This document shows, piece after piece, positions 17,770 to 27,195 of a DNA stretch of 64,000 nucleotides (within the stretch, counting starts at the first letter, position 1; every line of letters starts with the position of its first letter). The DNA is from Haloferula luteola (GTDB lineage Bacteria; Verrucomicrobiota; Verrucomicrobiia; Verrucomicrobiales; Akkermansiaceae). The stretch covers positions 107,825-171,824 of the forward strand of contig NZ_JACHFD010000012.1 of assembly GCF_014201715.1 (NCBI RefSeq), read 5' to 3'. Under the pieces are notes generated by a model. It was given only the letters and a program-made list of their open reading frames with translations. It did no database searches and had not been told where the DNA came from. Position numbers and translations under genes: made by a program.

Positions 17770-18468
17770 CTACGAGGGGGCTCGTACGACTCCGTTGCTC
17801 TGCCGTTCCAAGCCGATGGTGGTGGCGCCCCCGTGTCCGGGAAGCACCCGGGTATTCTCAGGAAGCGGGTAGAGTTTTTCTGTGATGCCGCGGCACAAGA
17901 CTTCCATATCTCCTCCGGGTAGATCCCCCCGTCCGGTCGAGCCATGAAATAGAGTGTCGCCTGCAAACATCAGGTGGTGAGAAGGGAGGTGGAAGACGAC
18001 GCTGTCCGTCGAGTGTCCGGGAACATGAAGGAGATCGAAGTTTAGCCCCTCCAGTTCAAGCGTGGTCTGACCTTCAAGGGGGTGGTCCACGGTATATGGG
18101 GTGACGTCGAAAGGCATGCCCCACTGGCGCACGACTTCCTCTAAGGTCAGCTCTCGAGCAAAGGGGTTCCATGCGTAGACAGGGACCCCGCGGGCAGCAA
18201 TCGCCGCTGCGCTCATGACGTGATCGAAGTGTTGATGGGTCAGCAAGAGAGCACCGGGGAGGATGCCACGTTCGTCCAGCCACTGATCGGCATCGATGGG
18301 AGCGTCGATCATCAGGTGCCCCCCGGTGGGTGTTGCGATCAGGTAGGAATTGGTCAGGAGATACCCTCCTTCAAAACGTTGGATGCCTTCCACGGCGCAG
18401 AGCGAAACCGTGGAGGAAGGGGATGTCAAACTCCTGGGGGGAATACGAGGCCCATCATCGCGGAGCAC
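17770..18468 (-). CDS. MBL-fold metallo-hydrolase (glyoxalase II-like)
   Basis: Protein of 232 residues. The zinc motif THQHFDH (HxHxDH) lies near residue 77-83, followed by VPGHSTDSVVFH (third His), FAGDTLFHGSTGRGDLPGG (bridging Asp) and VLPGHGGATTIGLE (last His), all as in glyoxalase II-type enzymes and small MBL hydrolases. The substrate is unknown; hydrolysis of a thioester or similar bond in the cytoplasm is likely. The start at 18468 overlaps the end of the PEP-CTERM gene by 14 bp. A GTG at 18393 would give a shorter N terminus closer to the domain and is an alternative start. Confidence 0.85.
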   Translation of the reverse strand: MLRDDGPRIPPRSLTSPSSTVSLCAVEGIQRFEGGYLLTNSYLIATPTGGHLMIDAPIDADQWLDERGILPGALLLTHQHFDHVMSAAAIAARGVPVYAWNPFARELTLEEVVRQWGMPFDVTPYTVDHPLEGQTTLELEGLNFDLLHVPGHSTDSVVFHLPSHHLMFAGDTLFHGSTGRGDLPGGDMEVLCRGITEKLYPLPENTRVLPGHGGATTIGLERQSNGVVRAPS

Positions 18469-19567
18469 GCTGCCGGCGGATGAGGAGCAGGGCTCCGGGG
18501 AGGGAAAGCAGGAAGATGGAGGGCTCCGGGACGATGGTCAGCGCATAGAGGTTCTGAGCGAGAGAGTTGCCATTGTCAGAGATGAGGAGGAGGGAGGTGG
18601 AGCCGTCGTCGAGTTCAGGCCCGAAGGCCATGCCTTCGAAGTTGGAGTCGGAAAAGTTTCCTTCCCAAAGCAGGCTCTTGGTCGCGGGCGAGTAGCCACC
18701 CGATGCGAGCGATGCCATTGAGCTGACATCACTGGCTGCAGAAAGGTCGACGAGGTAGAGTCGGGATCGAAAATCGGGAATCAGAGCCCCCCCGAACTCG
18801 CGTTCGAGAACGAGGAGCTCGGTATCGCTCCACGGTAGGAGGTCGACCACGCCGCTGCGTTCCGTCGATACCCACGGTGACATGCCGGTGATCGCATCGG
18901 TTTGATAGGCCCACTGTCCGCTGGGCGATAGGAGGGAATCGAAGCGCTGGATGCGTATCCAACTGCCGGATGAGGTGGTGGATTGCGCTCCATCGGGAAG
19001 CAGCGTCTCTTCATTGGCAGTCCAGAGGTTTCCGGCTCCGTATGCCAGGGATTCAAGCCCCATGTTGTTGGCGACGTTGGATGCTTGGAAGATCGATGGT
19101 AGGGCGACGGATCCTGTGGTGCTTCCGGAGAGGTCGTAGCTAAGAATGCTGGATCCGACTTCGTCCGAGACATAAAGGGTGCCGAGGGAGGGAGCATAGG
19201 CGATCCCCTCGGAGTCCGTTCCCAGTCCGGAGGCGGAAGTCCCCCCGGTGACGCCGGAAGAGGTGATCCAGCCTGTGGAAGGGTCTACGGAGATCGAAAG
19301 ATTCCAGAAACTTTTGGCCCCATTGTCGCCCACGGCCCAATAGGTGTCTCCGCCAAGACGAGTGAATCCGCTCAATTGTTCAGCTGCCGTGGCCCCGGAC
19401 AGAAGTTGTTGGGCCCCTTGTCCTGGATCGGTGACCATTACCCCTTGGGCGCCGGCATGGGCTCCGCAAAGGGTGATGCCAAAAGCCAGCAGTCGGCGTT
19501 GCCGTTGCGAACGTTGGATGGTGGATCGAGAAGATGTAATGTCAGCCAGAGGAGGGGATTGTGACAT
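18455..19567 (-). CDS. PEP-CTERM protein with phytase-like/esterase-like propeller domain
   Basis: Protein of 370 residues. A basic N terminus (RSQRQRRLLAFGITL) and small residues give a signal peptide ending near AGAQG. The body resembles the phytase-like esterase family: FTRLGGDTYWAVGDNGA, LGTDSEGIAYAP, LYVSDEVG, NMGLESLAYG, LLLISDNGN. The C terminus VPEPSIFLLSLPGALLLIRRQR is a PEP-CTERM sorting signal (VPEP, hydrophobic helix, Arg cluster), implying export and processing by an exosortase encoded elsewhere. It is divergent from the SNF2 helicase gene. The enzymatic activity is unproven; the propeller may only bind. Confidence 0.8.
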   Translation of the reverse strand: MSQSPPLADITSSRSTIQRSQRQRRLLAFGITLCGAHAGAQGVMVTDPGQGAQQLLSGATAAEQLSGFTRLGGDTYWAVGDNGAKSFWNLSISVDPSTGWITSSGVTGGTSASGLGTDSEGIAYAPSLGTLYVSDEVGSSILSYDLSGSTTGSVALPSIFQASNVANNMGLESLAYGAGNLWTANEETLLPDGAQSTTSSGSWIRIQRFDSLLSPSGQWAYQTDAITGMSPWVSTERSGVVDLLPWSDTELLVLEREFGGALIPDFRSRLYLVDLSAASDVSSMASLASGGYSPATKSLLWEGNFSDSNFEGMAFGPELDDGSTSLLLISDNGNSLAQNLYALTIVPEPSIFLLSLPGALLLIRRQRAPR

Positions 19568-19886
19568 TTCGCGAGAATGTCTTGAGGAGGGCGAAGGTCA
19601 AGCATCTGGAAAGACATGTGGATCGGTGCGGGGAACCAGAAAAGGGGCTCGCCGAAGGTGCGGGTTTCGTTGGGGGAACGACTCCCAGATCGGTGGCTCG
19701 CGGAATCGTCGTGAGGGAAGTTCAGCGGGAAGGCTCGAACTTCGTGCTTTCCGTCATGGTAATCTCTCAGGTTTTTGTTGCCGGATTTCGGATAGGGGGC
19801 CTATCCTTCCGCCCCCCGAATCGACCTCGGATCGGAGAGGAAAGGGGTCCTCTCCCATCCGCGGTTGGCCGGGTTGTGATCAAACC
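19568..19886. promoter_or_regulatory. Divergent intergenic region with two perfect inverted repeats
   Basis: The 319 bp between the PEP-CTERM gene and the SNF2 gene must hold promoters for both, but no clear -35/-10 pair stands out. Two perfect 7-bp inverted repeats lie close together in front of the helicase gene: GGATAGG/CCTATCC with a 3-nt spacer (19790-19806) and GGAGAGG/CCTCTCC with an 8-nt spacer (19834-19855). Either could be an operator or an RNA hairpin in the leader. Neither is followed by a T run, so a terminator is unlikely. Confidence 0.4.
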
Positions 19887-22800
19887 ATGAATCCAGACCG
19901 CGCGACCCTTAACTTCCTCAACGGATTTCCCGAGGAATCCCGCAAACTGGGAGAGACCCTGCAGCAAGACGGCATGGTCACCCAGATCTTCGGCAACCAC
20001 CTGTTCATCCAAGGGCGCGTCGAACACGAATCAGGCACTTTCCGTACCAGCCTGCGCCTTCAGGGCAATCGTTGGTTCGGTTCATGCACCGCGGAAGATG
20101 AGATCATTTCCGGTGCGTGCCAGTATGCGACGATGATGGAGCGCATGCATCGTGGCGAGGCGCTGCCAGAATCTCCCAACGAGTTCGACGATACGCCGAT
20201 TCTCGACATCATCGAAGACAAGCTGGGTCGGGAGCTCGACGACAAGGAGGCGGACTTCGTCTCCAAAGTGGAGAAGCGTTATCGCCGCTATGTGATCGAA
20301 GGTGAGATCCACGACCACGACATGGTGCGGCTGACTCCGCGCTGGGAGATTACCACCTACGAGCCGCTGGAGCTGTGGCCGATGCCGCCGGGGGATATCC
20401 TCGAGTTCTGGAACTACCTCGCCTACGCCTTCTACAAGCGGAAGCTCCCGTTCCCGGACTTCATGAACGTCATCACCGACCTGAACTACGTTCAGAAGAA
20501 GATGGCGGATTGGGAGCAGGAGCGCGAGGTGGCGGCTTGGTATGACCGGATCGAACAGGTCAATGAGCGCCCGCCCCAAGGTTCCCCCATGGATATTTCC
20601 TTCCGGTTGGTGGCGACCATCAACGAGGCCCGTTTGGAGGCCCAGGAAGGCAAGGGTGAGTGGATGCAGCTGCGCGAAAAGAATGAAATCGAGCGCTACC
20701 TGCCTCTGTTCGCGGAAGCGGCGCTGCGCATGGATGCACCCAGCCAAGTGCTGTGGGAGCACTTCCTTGCTTACTACCGCGAGACGGGTGAGACGACTTT
20801 CGACTTCGACCAAGAGAACGCCTGTCGGTTCATGAACCGCCTGTTCCGCCAGCCTGCTCTGCGCGGCTACTTGGTCAACCTTGATGAAAAGGAGTTCAAG
20901 GTGGTGGACCGGCCCTTGAGCTGGGTGTGTGAAGATGATCCGTATGATCCCAGCAGCTATGCTTTGCAGTTGGTGACTCAGGAAGGGGAGAATGTCACCC
21001 ACTCGGTGCGAATGTTGCCGGGTCGCAAGGAGCTTTATCAGTCAGACGAAACCGTGTTCCCGGGGCCACCGCGTTGGCTTGAGGAAACGGAGATCATGCC
21101 TCGTTATCAGATCCCCAAGAAGGTCATCGACTCTCTCGAAGGTGTCGAGTTCCTCCGCAAGATCGGAGCGTCGCTGCCGGAATCGCTGAAGAAGCGGGTC
21201 GTGGATCTTGAGCTGAAACCGAAGTTTGAGCTGAAGTTGGTGGCAGGTTTGACGGCCGCGGAAACCGAACACTTGGTGGTGGAAGTCACCGCCATCGAAT
21301 CGAAGGACCGGCGCACCGAAAAGCTGACCCGCGAGGGCTGGGAGGTGGTGGATCAGCAGTCATTGAAAGGCCGCCAGTTGCTGCGTTTTGCGCGGGAGGA
21401 TCTCTATCCCGTGCCTTCGGTGCTCGAAGAAATGGGGCTTACCTACGACGAAAAATTGGGGGCCTTCAAGTCGCGCATCACCAAACAGTTCCCGGAGAAA
21501 TTTGCGGAATGGATCGAGACGATGCCGGAGGCAGTGACGATGGACATCGATATCCGCCTGAAGTCGATTCTCGCAGACCCGGTGACGGCGGCGGTTCGTT
21601 TCGAGGTGGTGAATCAGGATATCGACTGGTTCGACCTGCGGATCGTCATCGACGTCGAAGGCGTCAATCTTTCGAAAGCACAAATTCGCCAACTGGTGGC
21701 CGCCCGCGGAGGCTACGTGCGGATGGAGGACGGGTCTTGGATGCGCTTGGAGATCAAGCTCGACCCGGAGCAGCGCGATGCGGTGACTCGTTTGGGCTTG
21801 GATCCGTTCGACCTATCGGGAGAAACGCACCGGATGCACGCGTTGCAGTTGGCAGATCCCAAGGCGGCCGAGGTGTTCGACCCGAAAGCATGGAAGCGGA
21901 TCAAGGACCGCGCTGGCGACATCACCATCGATGTGAAGCCCGAGGTGCCGACGCGTCTCGATGCCACCTTACGTCCCTATCAGGTGGAGGGGTATCAATT
22001 CCTGGCTTACCTTTCCACGAACCGGTTCGGCGGCATTTTGGCGGACGACATGGGTCTCGGCAAAACGATCCAGTCGCTCACCTACATCCTCTGGTTGCTG
22101 GAGGAGCGGGAGCGCAACAACCTCAATCACCGGCCGGCATTGATTGTGTGTCCGAAGTCGGTGCTCGATGTGTGGGCCAGTGAGGCGGTGAAATTCTGCC
22201 CCGGGATCACGGCGAAGATTCTCCGCAATCGGGACGACCTGGATATCAAGGATACTCAGGAGAACATTGACATGTTGATTCTCAACTACGCGCAGCTGCG
22301 GGTGTGTGGGGATCTGCTCAATGAGATCAAGTGGCTCACGGTGGTGCTCGACGAAGGTCAGCAGATCAAGAATCCGGACTCGAAGGCTGCAAAGTGTGCC
22401 CGCGAGTTGGATTCGGAAAACCGCTTGGTGCTGACGGGGACGCCGATTGAGAACCGACTGCTCGATATGTGGTCGCTGATGGCCTTTGCCATGCCGGGGG
22501 TTCTTGGGAGCCGGGCTTACTTCAAGAAGCGTTTCGACAAGCGGAAAGATCCGCTTTCGCAAAACCGCTTGGCAGCCCGCCTGCGACCTTTCCTGTTGCG
22601 TCGGACGAAGCTCCAGGTCGCCCAGGATCTCCCGCCGCGGACGGAAGAGGAGGTGTATGCCAACATGGATGGAATTCAGCAGGAGCTTTACAAAGCGGAG
22701 CTGAAGCGGATTCAGAAGGCGTTGCTGGGACTCGATTCCGACGAAGCGGTGAAGAAGAATTCATTCGCGATTCTGCAGGGTCTGATGCGTTTGCGGCAGA

Positions 22801-23516
22801 TTTGCTGTCACCCGGGTTTGATCGATCCGAAGTATCTGAAGGAGGAATCCGCGAAAATGGAATCGTTGTTCTACCTTCTCGATCAGCTTTACGAGGAAGG
22901 TCACAAGGTGCTGGTGTTCTCGCAATTCGTTTCGATGCTGGACCTCATCAAGGCGCGTCTTGAGCTTGAAGCGCGTCCCTTCCACTACCTCACCGGGCAG
23001 ACGAAAGACCGTAAGGGTGAGATTGAGAGCTTCCAGACGACCAAAGATGCCTCCGTGTTCATGCTTTCGCTGAAGGCTGGGGGAGCGGGCCTTAACCTGA
23101 CATCGGCGTCCTACGTGATTCTCTACGATCCGTGGTGGAACCCGGCTGTGGAAAACCAGGCCATCGACCGGACGCACCGGATCGGCCAGAAGAATAAGGT
23201 GATCGCCTACCGATTGCTGACTCGCGACACGGTGGAAGAGAAGATCCGGATCCTGCAGCACCAAAAGACCCAGTTGGTGACCAATGTTCTTGGGGACGAA
23301 GGCTTTGCTTCGAACTTAGGTCTGGAGGATCTGCAATTCATCCTGAGTCACGGCGGGGAAGACGAAGAGGATTTCGTTCAGCCCGCTCGCAAGACGACGA
23401 AGAAGGTGGCTCGTCCCGAGGAAGGTGAGGATTCCGCAGAAGCGAAGCCCGCCAAGAAACTTCCGAAGAAGTTGCCTAAGAAAAAGATCGCCAAAGGCGA
23501 ATCGACCGAAGATTAG
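19887..23516 (+). CDS. SNF2-family DNA-dependent ATPase/helicase
   Basis: Protein of 1209 residues from the ATG at 19887; an open frame reaching back to 19344 is rejected because it would run through the divergent promoter region and the gene opposite. The SNF2 core starts at LRPYQVEGYQFLAYL (about 694). Motif I is DDMGLGKT (about 720-728), motif II DEGQ (about 820, in place of DEAH), motif III LTGTPIENRL. The C-terminal helicase half has VLVFSQF (about 1008), GGAGLNL and the Arg-finger region IDRTHRIGQ. About 690 N-terminal residues are not recognised and contain no clear SWIM zinc finger. The end is a Lys/Pro/Ala-rich basic tail (about 1165-1209). Such proteins remodel protein-DNA complexes; the bacterial role is open. 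Confidence 0.88.
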   Translation: MNPDRATLNFLNGFPEESRKLGETLQQDGMVTQIFGNHLFIQGRVEHESGTFRTSLRLQGNRWFGSCTAEDEIISGACQYATMMERMHRGEALPESPNEFDDTPILDIIEDKLGRELDDKEADFVSKVEKRYRRYVIEGEIHDHDMVRLTPRWEITTYEPLELWPMPPGDILEFWNYLAYAFYKRKLPFPDFMNVITDLNYVQKKMADWEQEREVAAWYDRIEQVNERPPQGSPMDISFRLVATINEARLEAQEGKGEWMQLREKNEIERYLPLFAEAALRMDAPSQVLWEHFLAYYRETGETTFDFDQENACRFMNRLFRQPALRGYLVNLDEKEFKVVDRPLSWVCEDDPYDPSSYALQLVTQEGENVTHSVRMLPGRKELYQSDETVFPGPPRWLEETEIMPRYQIPKKVIDSLEGVEFLRKIGASLPESLKKRVVDLELKPKFELKLVAGLTAAETEHLVVEVTAIESKDRRTEKLTREGWEVVDQQSLKGRQLLRFAREDLYPVPSVLEEMGLTYDEKLGAFKSRITKQFPEKFAEWIETMPEAVTMDIDIRLKSILADPVTAAVRFEVVNQDIDWFDLRIVIDVEGVNLSKAQIRQLVAARGGYVRMEDGSWMRLEIKLDPEQRDAVTRLGLDPFDLSGETHRMHALQLADPKAAEVFDPKAWKRIKDRAGDITIDVKPEVPTRLDATLRPYQVEGYQFLAYLSTNRFGGILADDMGLGKTIQSLTYILWLLEERERNNLNHRPALIVCPKSVLDVWASEAVKFCPGITAKILRNRDDLDIKDTQENIDMLILNYAQLRVCGDLLNEIKWLTVVLDEGQQIKNPDSKAAKCARELDSENRLVLTGTPIENRLLDMWSLMAFAMPGVLGSRAYFKKRFDKRKDPLSQNRLAARLRPFLLRRTKLQVAQDLPPRTEEEVYANMDGIQQELYKAELKRIQKALLGLDSDEAVKKNSFAILQGLMRLRQICCHPGLIDPKYLKEESAKMESLFYLLDQLYEEGHKVLVFSQFVSMLDLIKARLELEARPFHYLTGQTKDRKGEIESFQTTKDASVFMLSLKAGGAGLNLTSASYVILYDPWWNPAVENQAIDRTHRIGQKNKVIAYRLLTRDTVEEKIRILQHQKTQLVTNVLGDEGFASNLGLEDLQFILSHGGEDEEDFVQPARKTTKKVARPEEGEDSAEAKPAKKLPKKLPKKKIAKGESTED

Positions 23517-23643
23517 TAGCCGATCGGTTCAATCGATCCTAAAAACCCAGAAGAAAGAGCCCTGCCCTTCGGATTCCGGAGGGTGGGGCGCTTCATTTCA
23601 TAGGGGTGTCCCAGCTGCGAGCTCGCAAGTGGAATTGGCAGGG

Positions 23644-24618
23644 ATGTGGCTTGCCAAGCTGGGGTTCGTGTTCGCACATCGCGGTGTGCGGCGATTCGTT
23701 TCGATCCAGGAAGTCCAGGAGTCGGGGGTGCCGGTTCATCTCGCGTTGGGGGTTTTTGATGGCGTCCACCTCGGGCACCAAGCGGTGATCGGGCGTGCCA
23801 TTCAGGCCGCTCGTGAACGAGGCGGGTGGGCTGGAGTTTTGACCTTTGATCCCAATCCTTTGCGTGTGCTGGCTCCGGAAAAAGCTCCCGCTCGCTTGTT
23901 GGCCTCGCTCGACCATAAGGCCGAGATTCTGGCGCCGATGGGGGTGGATTTCCTGCTTGCCCTGCCATTTGACCGGCAGCGTGCGGAGGTTGAGGCAAAA
24001 GCGTTTGTCCTGGAACTTGTGGACGCCGGCGCCATGACTTTGGTTTCGGGAGAGGATTGGCGATTTGGTCGTGATCGGAGGGGTTCGAAGGAGATGCTCG
24101 TCGAACTCGCTCTAGCCAAAGGATTTGACTACCACGCCATTCCACCGGTCATGGTGGATGGCGAGCGGATCAGTAGCACGCGGATTCGCCAAGCCGTGCG
24201 GGATGGCAACATGGATGCTGTGGAGCTCATGTTGGGCCGCCGCTATTCGGTGCGCGGAACGGTGATTCACGGCCGGCAGTTGGGGCGCCAACTTGGGTTT
24301 CCCACCGCCAATCTAGAGCCGGGAGAAGAGCAGTATCCCAGTGATGGGGTTTGGGCCGTGTGGGCCATCGTGGAAGGAAACCGGTGGCCTGCGGTGGCCA
24401 ATCTCGGGGTGCGGCCGACGGTCGATGGGCAGTCTCGCCAGTTGGAGGTGCATCTGATGCATTTCGACGGGGATCTCTATGGCAAGGAGTTGGAGGTCGA
24501 GTGGGTGCGTCATCTGCGGGGAGAAAAGCGTTTTGCTGACGTCGCGGAGCTTGCAGAGGCGATTGAGATCGATCGGGCAACCGCAGCGGCTTGCCTGGGA
24601 GTGGCGCCTGAAGCATGA
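23644..24618 (+). CDS. ribF: Bifunctional riboflavin kinase/FAD synthetase
   Basis: Protein of 324 residues. The FAD synthetase half carries LGVFDGVHLGHQAVI (HxGH-type nucleotidyl-transfer motif, about residue 37) and ISSTRIRQAVRDG (about 180). The flavokinase half has GRQLGRQLGFPTANL (about 215) and VANLGVRPTVDG. It phosphorylates riboflavin to FMN and adenylates FMN to FAD in the cytoplasm. The start is not certain: the ATG at 23644 is used, but family members begin nearer VRRFVSIQEV, so a GTG about 25 bp further on could also serve. It is 127 bp downstream of the SNF2 gene, with a GC-rich imperfect hairpin at about 23559-23593 between them. Confidence 0.92.
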   Translation: MWLAKLGFVFAHRGVRRFVSIQEVQESGVPVHLALGVFDGVHLGHQAVIGRAIQAARERGGWAGVLTFDPNPLRVLAPEKAPARLLASLDHKAEILAPMGVDFLLALPFDRQRAEVEAKAFVLELVDAGAMTLVSGEDWRFGRDRRGSKEMLVELALAKGFDYHAIPPVMVDGERISSTRIRQAVRDGNMDAVELMLGRRYSVRGTVIHGRQLGRQLGFPTANLEPGEEQYPSDGVWAVWAIVEGNRWPAVANLGVRPTVDGQSRQLEVHLMHFDGDLYGKELEVEWVRHLRGEKRFADVAELAEAIEIDRATAAACLGVAPEA

Positions 24619-24719
24619 AATTTCCCGGATTTTCGGCTTACGCTGTCCGTCGTGCCTCCCTATAAGCCTCCGAAAACCCCGGCATGCTTGAACCAAATAT
24701 TGCGTCCCATCGCGGTCTA

Positions 24720-27170
24720 ATGCGCCATGTCCTGTTGATGACGGCCCTGCTTTGCGGTCCGTCGCTGACTTCTGTTTCGGCACAGGGAACTTCCCTTGCG
24801 GATTCGGAAGTGCTGCGTCGGGCGAATGCCTCGGCCGAAGCCCAACAGTTGCTGGTCAATGGCGATGAGGCATACGAGAAGGAGAATTACGAAGACGCCG
24901 CCGCCGCGTATCGCGGTGCCGTGGAGTTGTTGCCAGAAGGGGCGCCTGCCTTTGCGGAGCAGCGACAGGCAGCCGTGCAGCGCTTTGCCCAGGCTTCGGT
25001 TGAAGTCGCGCGCAAGGCTCGCCGCCTCGGTGATCTTGAAAAGGCGGAGTCGGCCCTGAAGGCGGTCCTGCAACCCGGGATGGCTCCGGGAGATCCGTCG
25101 GCACTGGCCGAAAGTGAGGCTCTTTTGGATCCGATCCGCACGAATCCTGCCTCAAGCAAGGAGCACACCTCGAATATCGAGGAGGTGAAATTCCTGCTCT
25201 ACCGTGCCGAGGGGGCCTATCAATTGGGCAAGTTTGACGAGTCTCAGGCCGTGTATGAGGACGTGTTGCGCATCGACCCGACCAATACGGCAGCCCGCCG
25301 TGGCATGGAGAGGGTCGCGAGTGCTCGTTCCAGCTATTATCAAGCGGCCTATGATCACACCCGGGCAGAAATGCTTTCGATGGTGGATGGCGCCTGGGAG
25401 TTGCAGCCGCCGGCGCCGAGCGATTTCACTTTCGATGACGTGCGCATTGATGGAGCTGGGGAGACCGTCGACTATTCCCTGAAGGTTCGCCAAATGGAGA
25501 TTCCGGCCGTGGTGATGGACGATGTGACCATTGGCGAGGCCGTGGAGTTTGTGCGGGGCCAGGCGACCGCGTTGGACAGCACTGAGGTGGATCCGGCTCG
25601 TCGAGGCGTGAATATCGTGGTGGATGTGGGAGGCAATGAAGAAATTCTCAACCGCCGCTTCAGCCTGAATTTGCGGGCAGTGCCCATTCTTCAGGTTCTC
25701 CAATACATTTGTCAGGAGACCGGAACCGTGCTGGTTGAGCAGCCGTTCGCCATCGTGATCCGGCCGGCCGGAACCCAATCGCAGGACATGGTGAGCCGTG
25801 TTTTCCGCGTGCCCCCTGATTTCCTGAGCTCGGGAGCTGGGCAAGCATCTTTGGGTTCTTCAGCATCCAACGACCCGTTTGGTTCGGGCGATGATGCTTC
25901 GAGCGGCTTGGTGGCACGCCGTTTGACGGCTCAAGAGGTGCTGGAATCCCGTGGTGTGACTTTCCCTGAAGGTGCCATGGCGACTTTCAATGCGGCACGC
26001 AGTGAATTGCGGGTGCAGAACACCATGTCGAATCTTTCGATGGTGCAGCAGGTGGTGGATGCATTGGCCAGCAATGAGCCGACTTCGGTGATCGTGGAGG
26101 TCAAGGTGATCCGGACCAGTCAGCGCAATCTGGAAGAACTGGGCTTCGATTGGTTGATGAGCTCCTTCGGCTTTGCCGGAGAAGGGGGGCAAGTGGGCAT
26201 GAAACAGCTCTTTCTCGCCGGGGGAACCCAAGGCAATGGTGGCAGCCTTTCCGACGTATCCGTGGGGAGCATCTACGAGACTCCCGTGACGGCCGGAAAT
26301 CGCAGTGGCCAAGAGGCGATCCCCTTGAACTCGATTGATGATCTGATCGCGAATCGCGATCGGATCAGTCAGAGCACGGTCCCACGGGCCCCTGGATTCC
26401 TCACCGTCAATGGGTACATTGATGATGGACTGGTGACGATGCTGATGCGTGGCATGAGCCAAAAGAAGGCGAAGGATGTGCTGGTTCAACCCTCCGTGAT
26501 CACCCGCAGTGGCCAAGCCGCTTCGGTTCGGGTGGTGAGGGAGTTGATCTTCCCATCGGAGTATGAACCGCCGGAACTCCCCAATTCCGTGGGCGGATCG
26601 GATTTCGTCGATTTCGGGACCGGTGGCGGTGGACTCGGCACCAGTTCGGGATCTGCCGGTAGTTTCCCGGTCACACCGTCCACCCCAAGCAGCTTTGATA
26701 TGCGGGAAGTCGGGATGGTTCTCGATGTGTTGCCGACGGTCAGTGCCAATAAGGACTATGTCGATATCACCTTGAAGCCCAGCCTCGTCGAATTTGATGG
26801 GTTTGTGAACTATGGTTCTCCGATTACCTCGGGCAGTTCCTCGACATTGACGATGGGCACCGGCTTTGTGCCGAGTTTCTCTTCTGAGCCCCAAGTGCTC
26901 ACCAGAAACGAGATTCTGATGCCGGTGTTTTCTCCGATGCGAACGGAATCTTCGCTGACGGTGGCGGATGGAGCGACCATCGTCGTTGGTGCAATGCTCG
27001 ATGAACATCGGCAAAGTGTTGACGACCATACGCCTATTTTGGGAGAGCTACCTCTGGTGGGTCGCCTTTTCCAAAGTAAGGTGGACGCGCCGGTGAAAAC
27101 CGCCGTGATGTTCCTCGTCCACGTCAAAGTGGTGGATGCGGCAGGGCGGCCGTTCAAGAATAGGAACTGA
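24720..27170 (+). CDS. Type IV pilus/type II-like outer membrane secretin (Amuc_1098-like)
   Basis: Protein of 816 residues from the ATG at 24720, which gives a clean signal peptide (MRHVLLMTALLCGPSLTSVSA); an ATG at 24684 would add 12 residues. Residues about 40-210 hold TPR-like helices (GDEAYEKENYEDAAAAYRGA; GAYQLGKFDESQAVYEDVL). Secretin N-domain-like parts follow, then the secretin C-terminal domain with VGMVLDVLPTVSANKDYVDI and the end DHTPILGELPLVGRLFQSK typical of GspD/PilQ. The TPR-plus-secretin order recalls the Akkermansia pilus secretin Amuc_1098. It should form a multimeric outer-membrane channel. The PilM/N/O-like partner genes expected beside it are not present. Confidence 0.85.
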   Translation: MRHVLLMTALLCGPSLTSVSAQGTSLADSEVLRRANASAEAQQLLVNGDEAYEKENYEDAAAAYRGAVELLPEGAPAFAEQRQAAVQRFAQASVEVARKARRLGDLEKAESALKAVLQPGMAPGDPSALAESEALLDPIRTNPASSKEHTSNIEEVKFLLYRAEGAYQLGKFDESQAVYEDVLRIDPTNTAARRGMERVASARSSYYQAAYDHTRAEMLSMVDGAWELQPPAPSDFTFDDVRIDGAGETVDYSLKVRQMEIPAVVMDDVTIGEAVEFVRGQATALDSTEVDPARRGVNIVVDVGGNEEILNRRFSLNLRAVPILQVLQYICQETGTVLVEQPFAIVIRPAGTQSQDMVSRVFRVPPDFLSSGAGQASLGSSASNDPFGSGDDASSGLVARRLTAQEVLESRGVTFPEGAMATFNAARSELRVQNTMSNLSMVQQVVDALASNEPTSVIVEVKVIRTSQRNLEELGFDWLMSSFGFAGEGGQVGMKQLFLAGGTQGNGGSLSDVSVGSIYETPVTAGNRSGQEAIPLNSIDDLIANRDRISQSTVPRAPGFLTVNGYIDDGLVTMLMRGMSQKKAKDVLVQPSVITRSGQAASVRVVRELIFPSEYEPPELPNSVGGSDFVDFGTGGGGLGTSSGSAGSFPVTPSTPSSFDMREVGMVLDVLPTVSANKDYVDITLKPSLVEFDGFVNYGSPITSGSSSTLTMGTGFVPSFSSEPQVLTRNEILMPVFSPMRTESSLTVADGATIVVGAMLDEHRQSVDDHTPILGELPLVGRLFQSKVDAPVKTAVMFLVHVKVVDAAGRPFKNRN

Positions 27171-27195
27171 GGAGGGTGGATCGTCCAGATACAAC

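Noticed and set aside
17552..17872. Plus-strand gene to the right of the IS element
   Set aside because: The second half runs antisense to the well-supported MBL hydrolase, and the first 73 residues match nothing I recognise; kept only as a possible remnant.
19344..19886. Upstream extension of the SNF2 frame and a separate plus frame 19561-19890
   Set aside because: They overlap the divergent PEP-CTERM gene and the intergenic region, and carry no recognisable sequence; the ATG at 19887 starts the conserved-looking protein.
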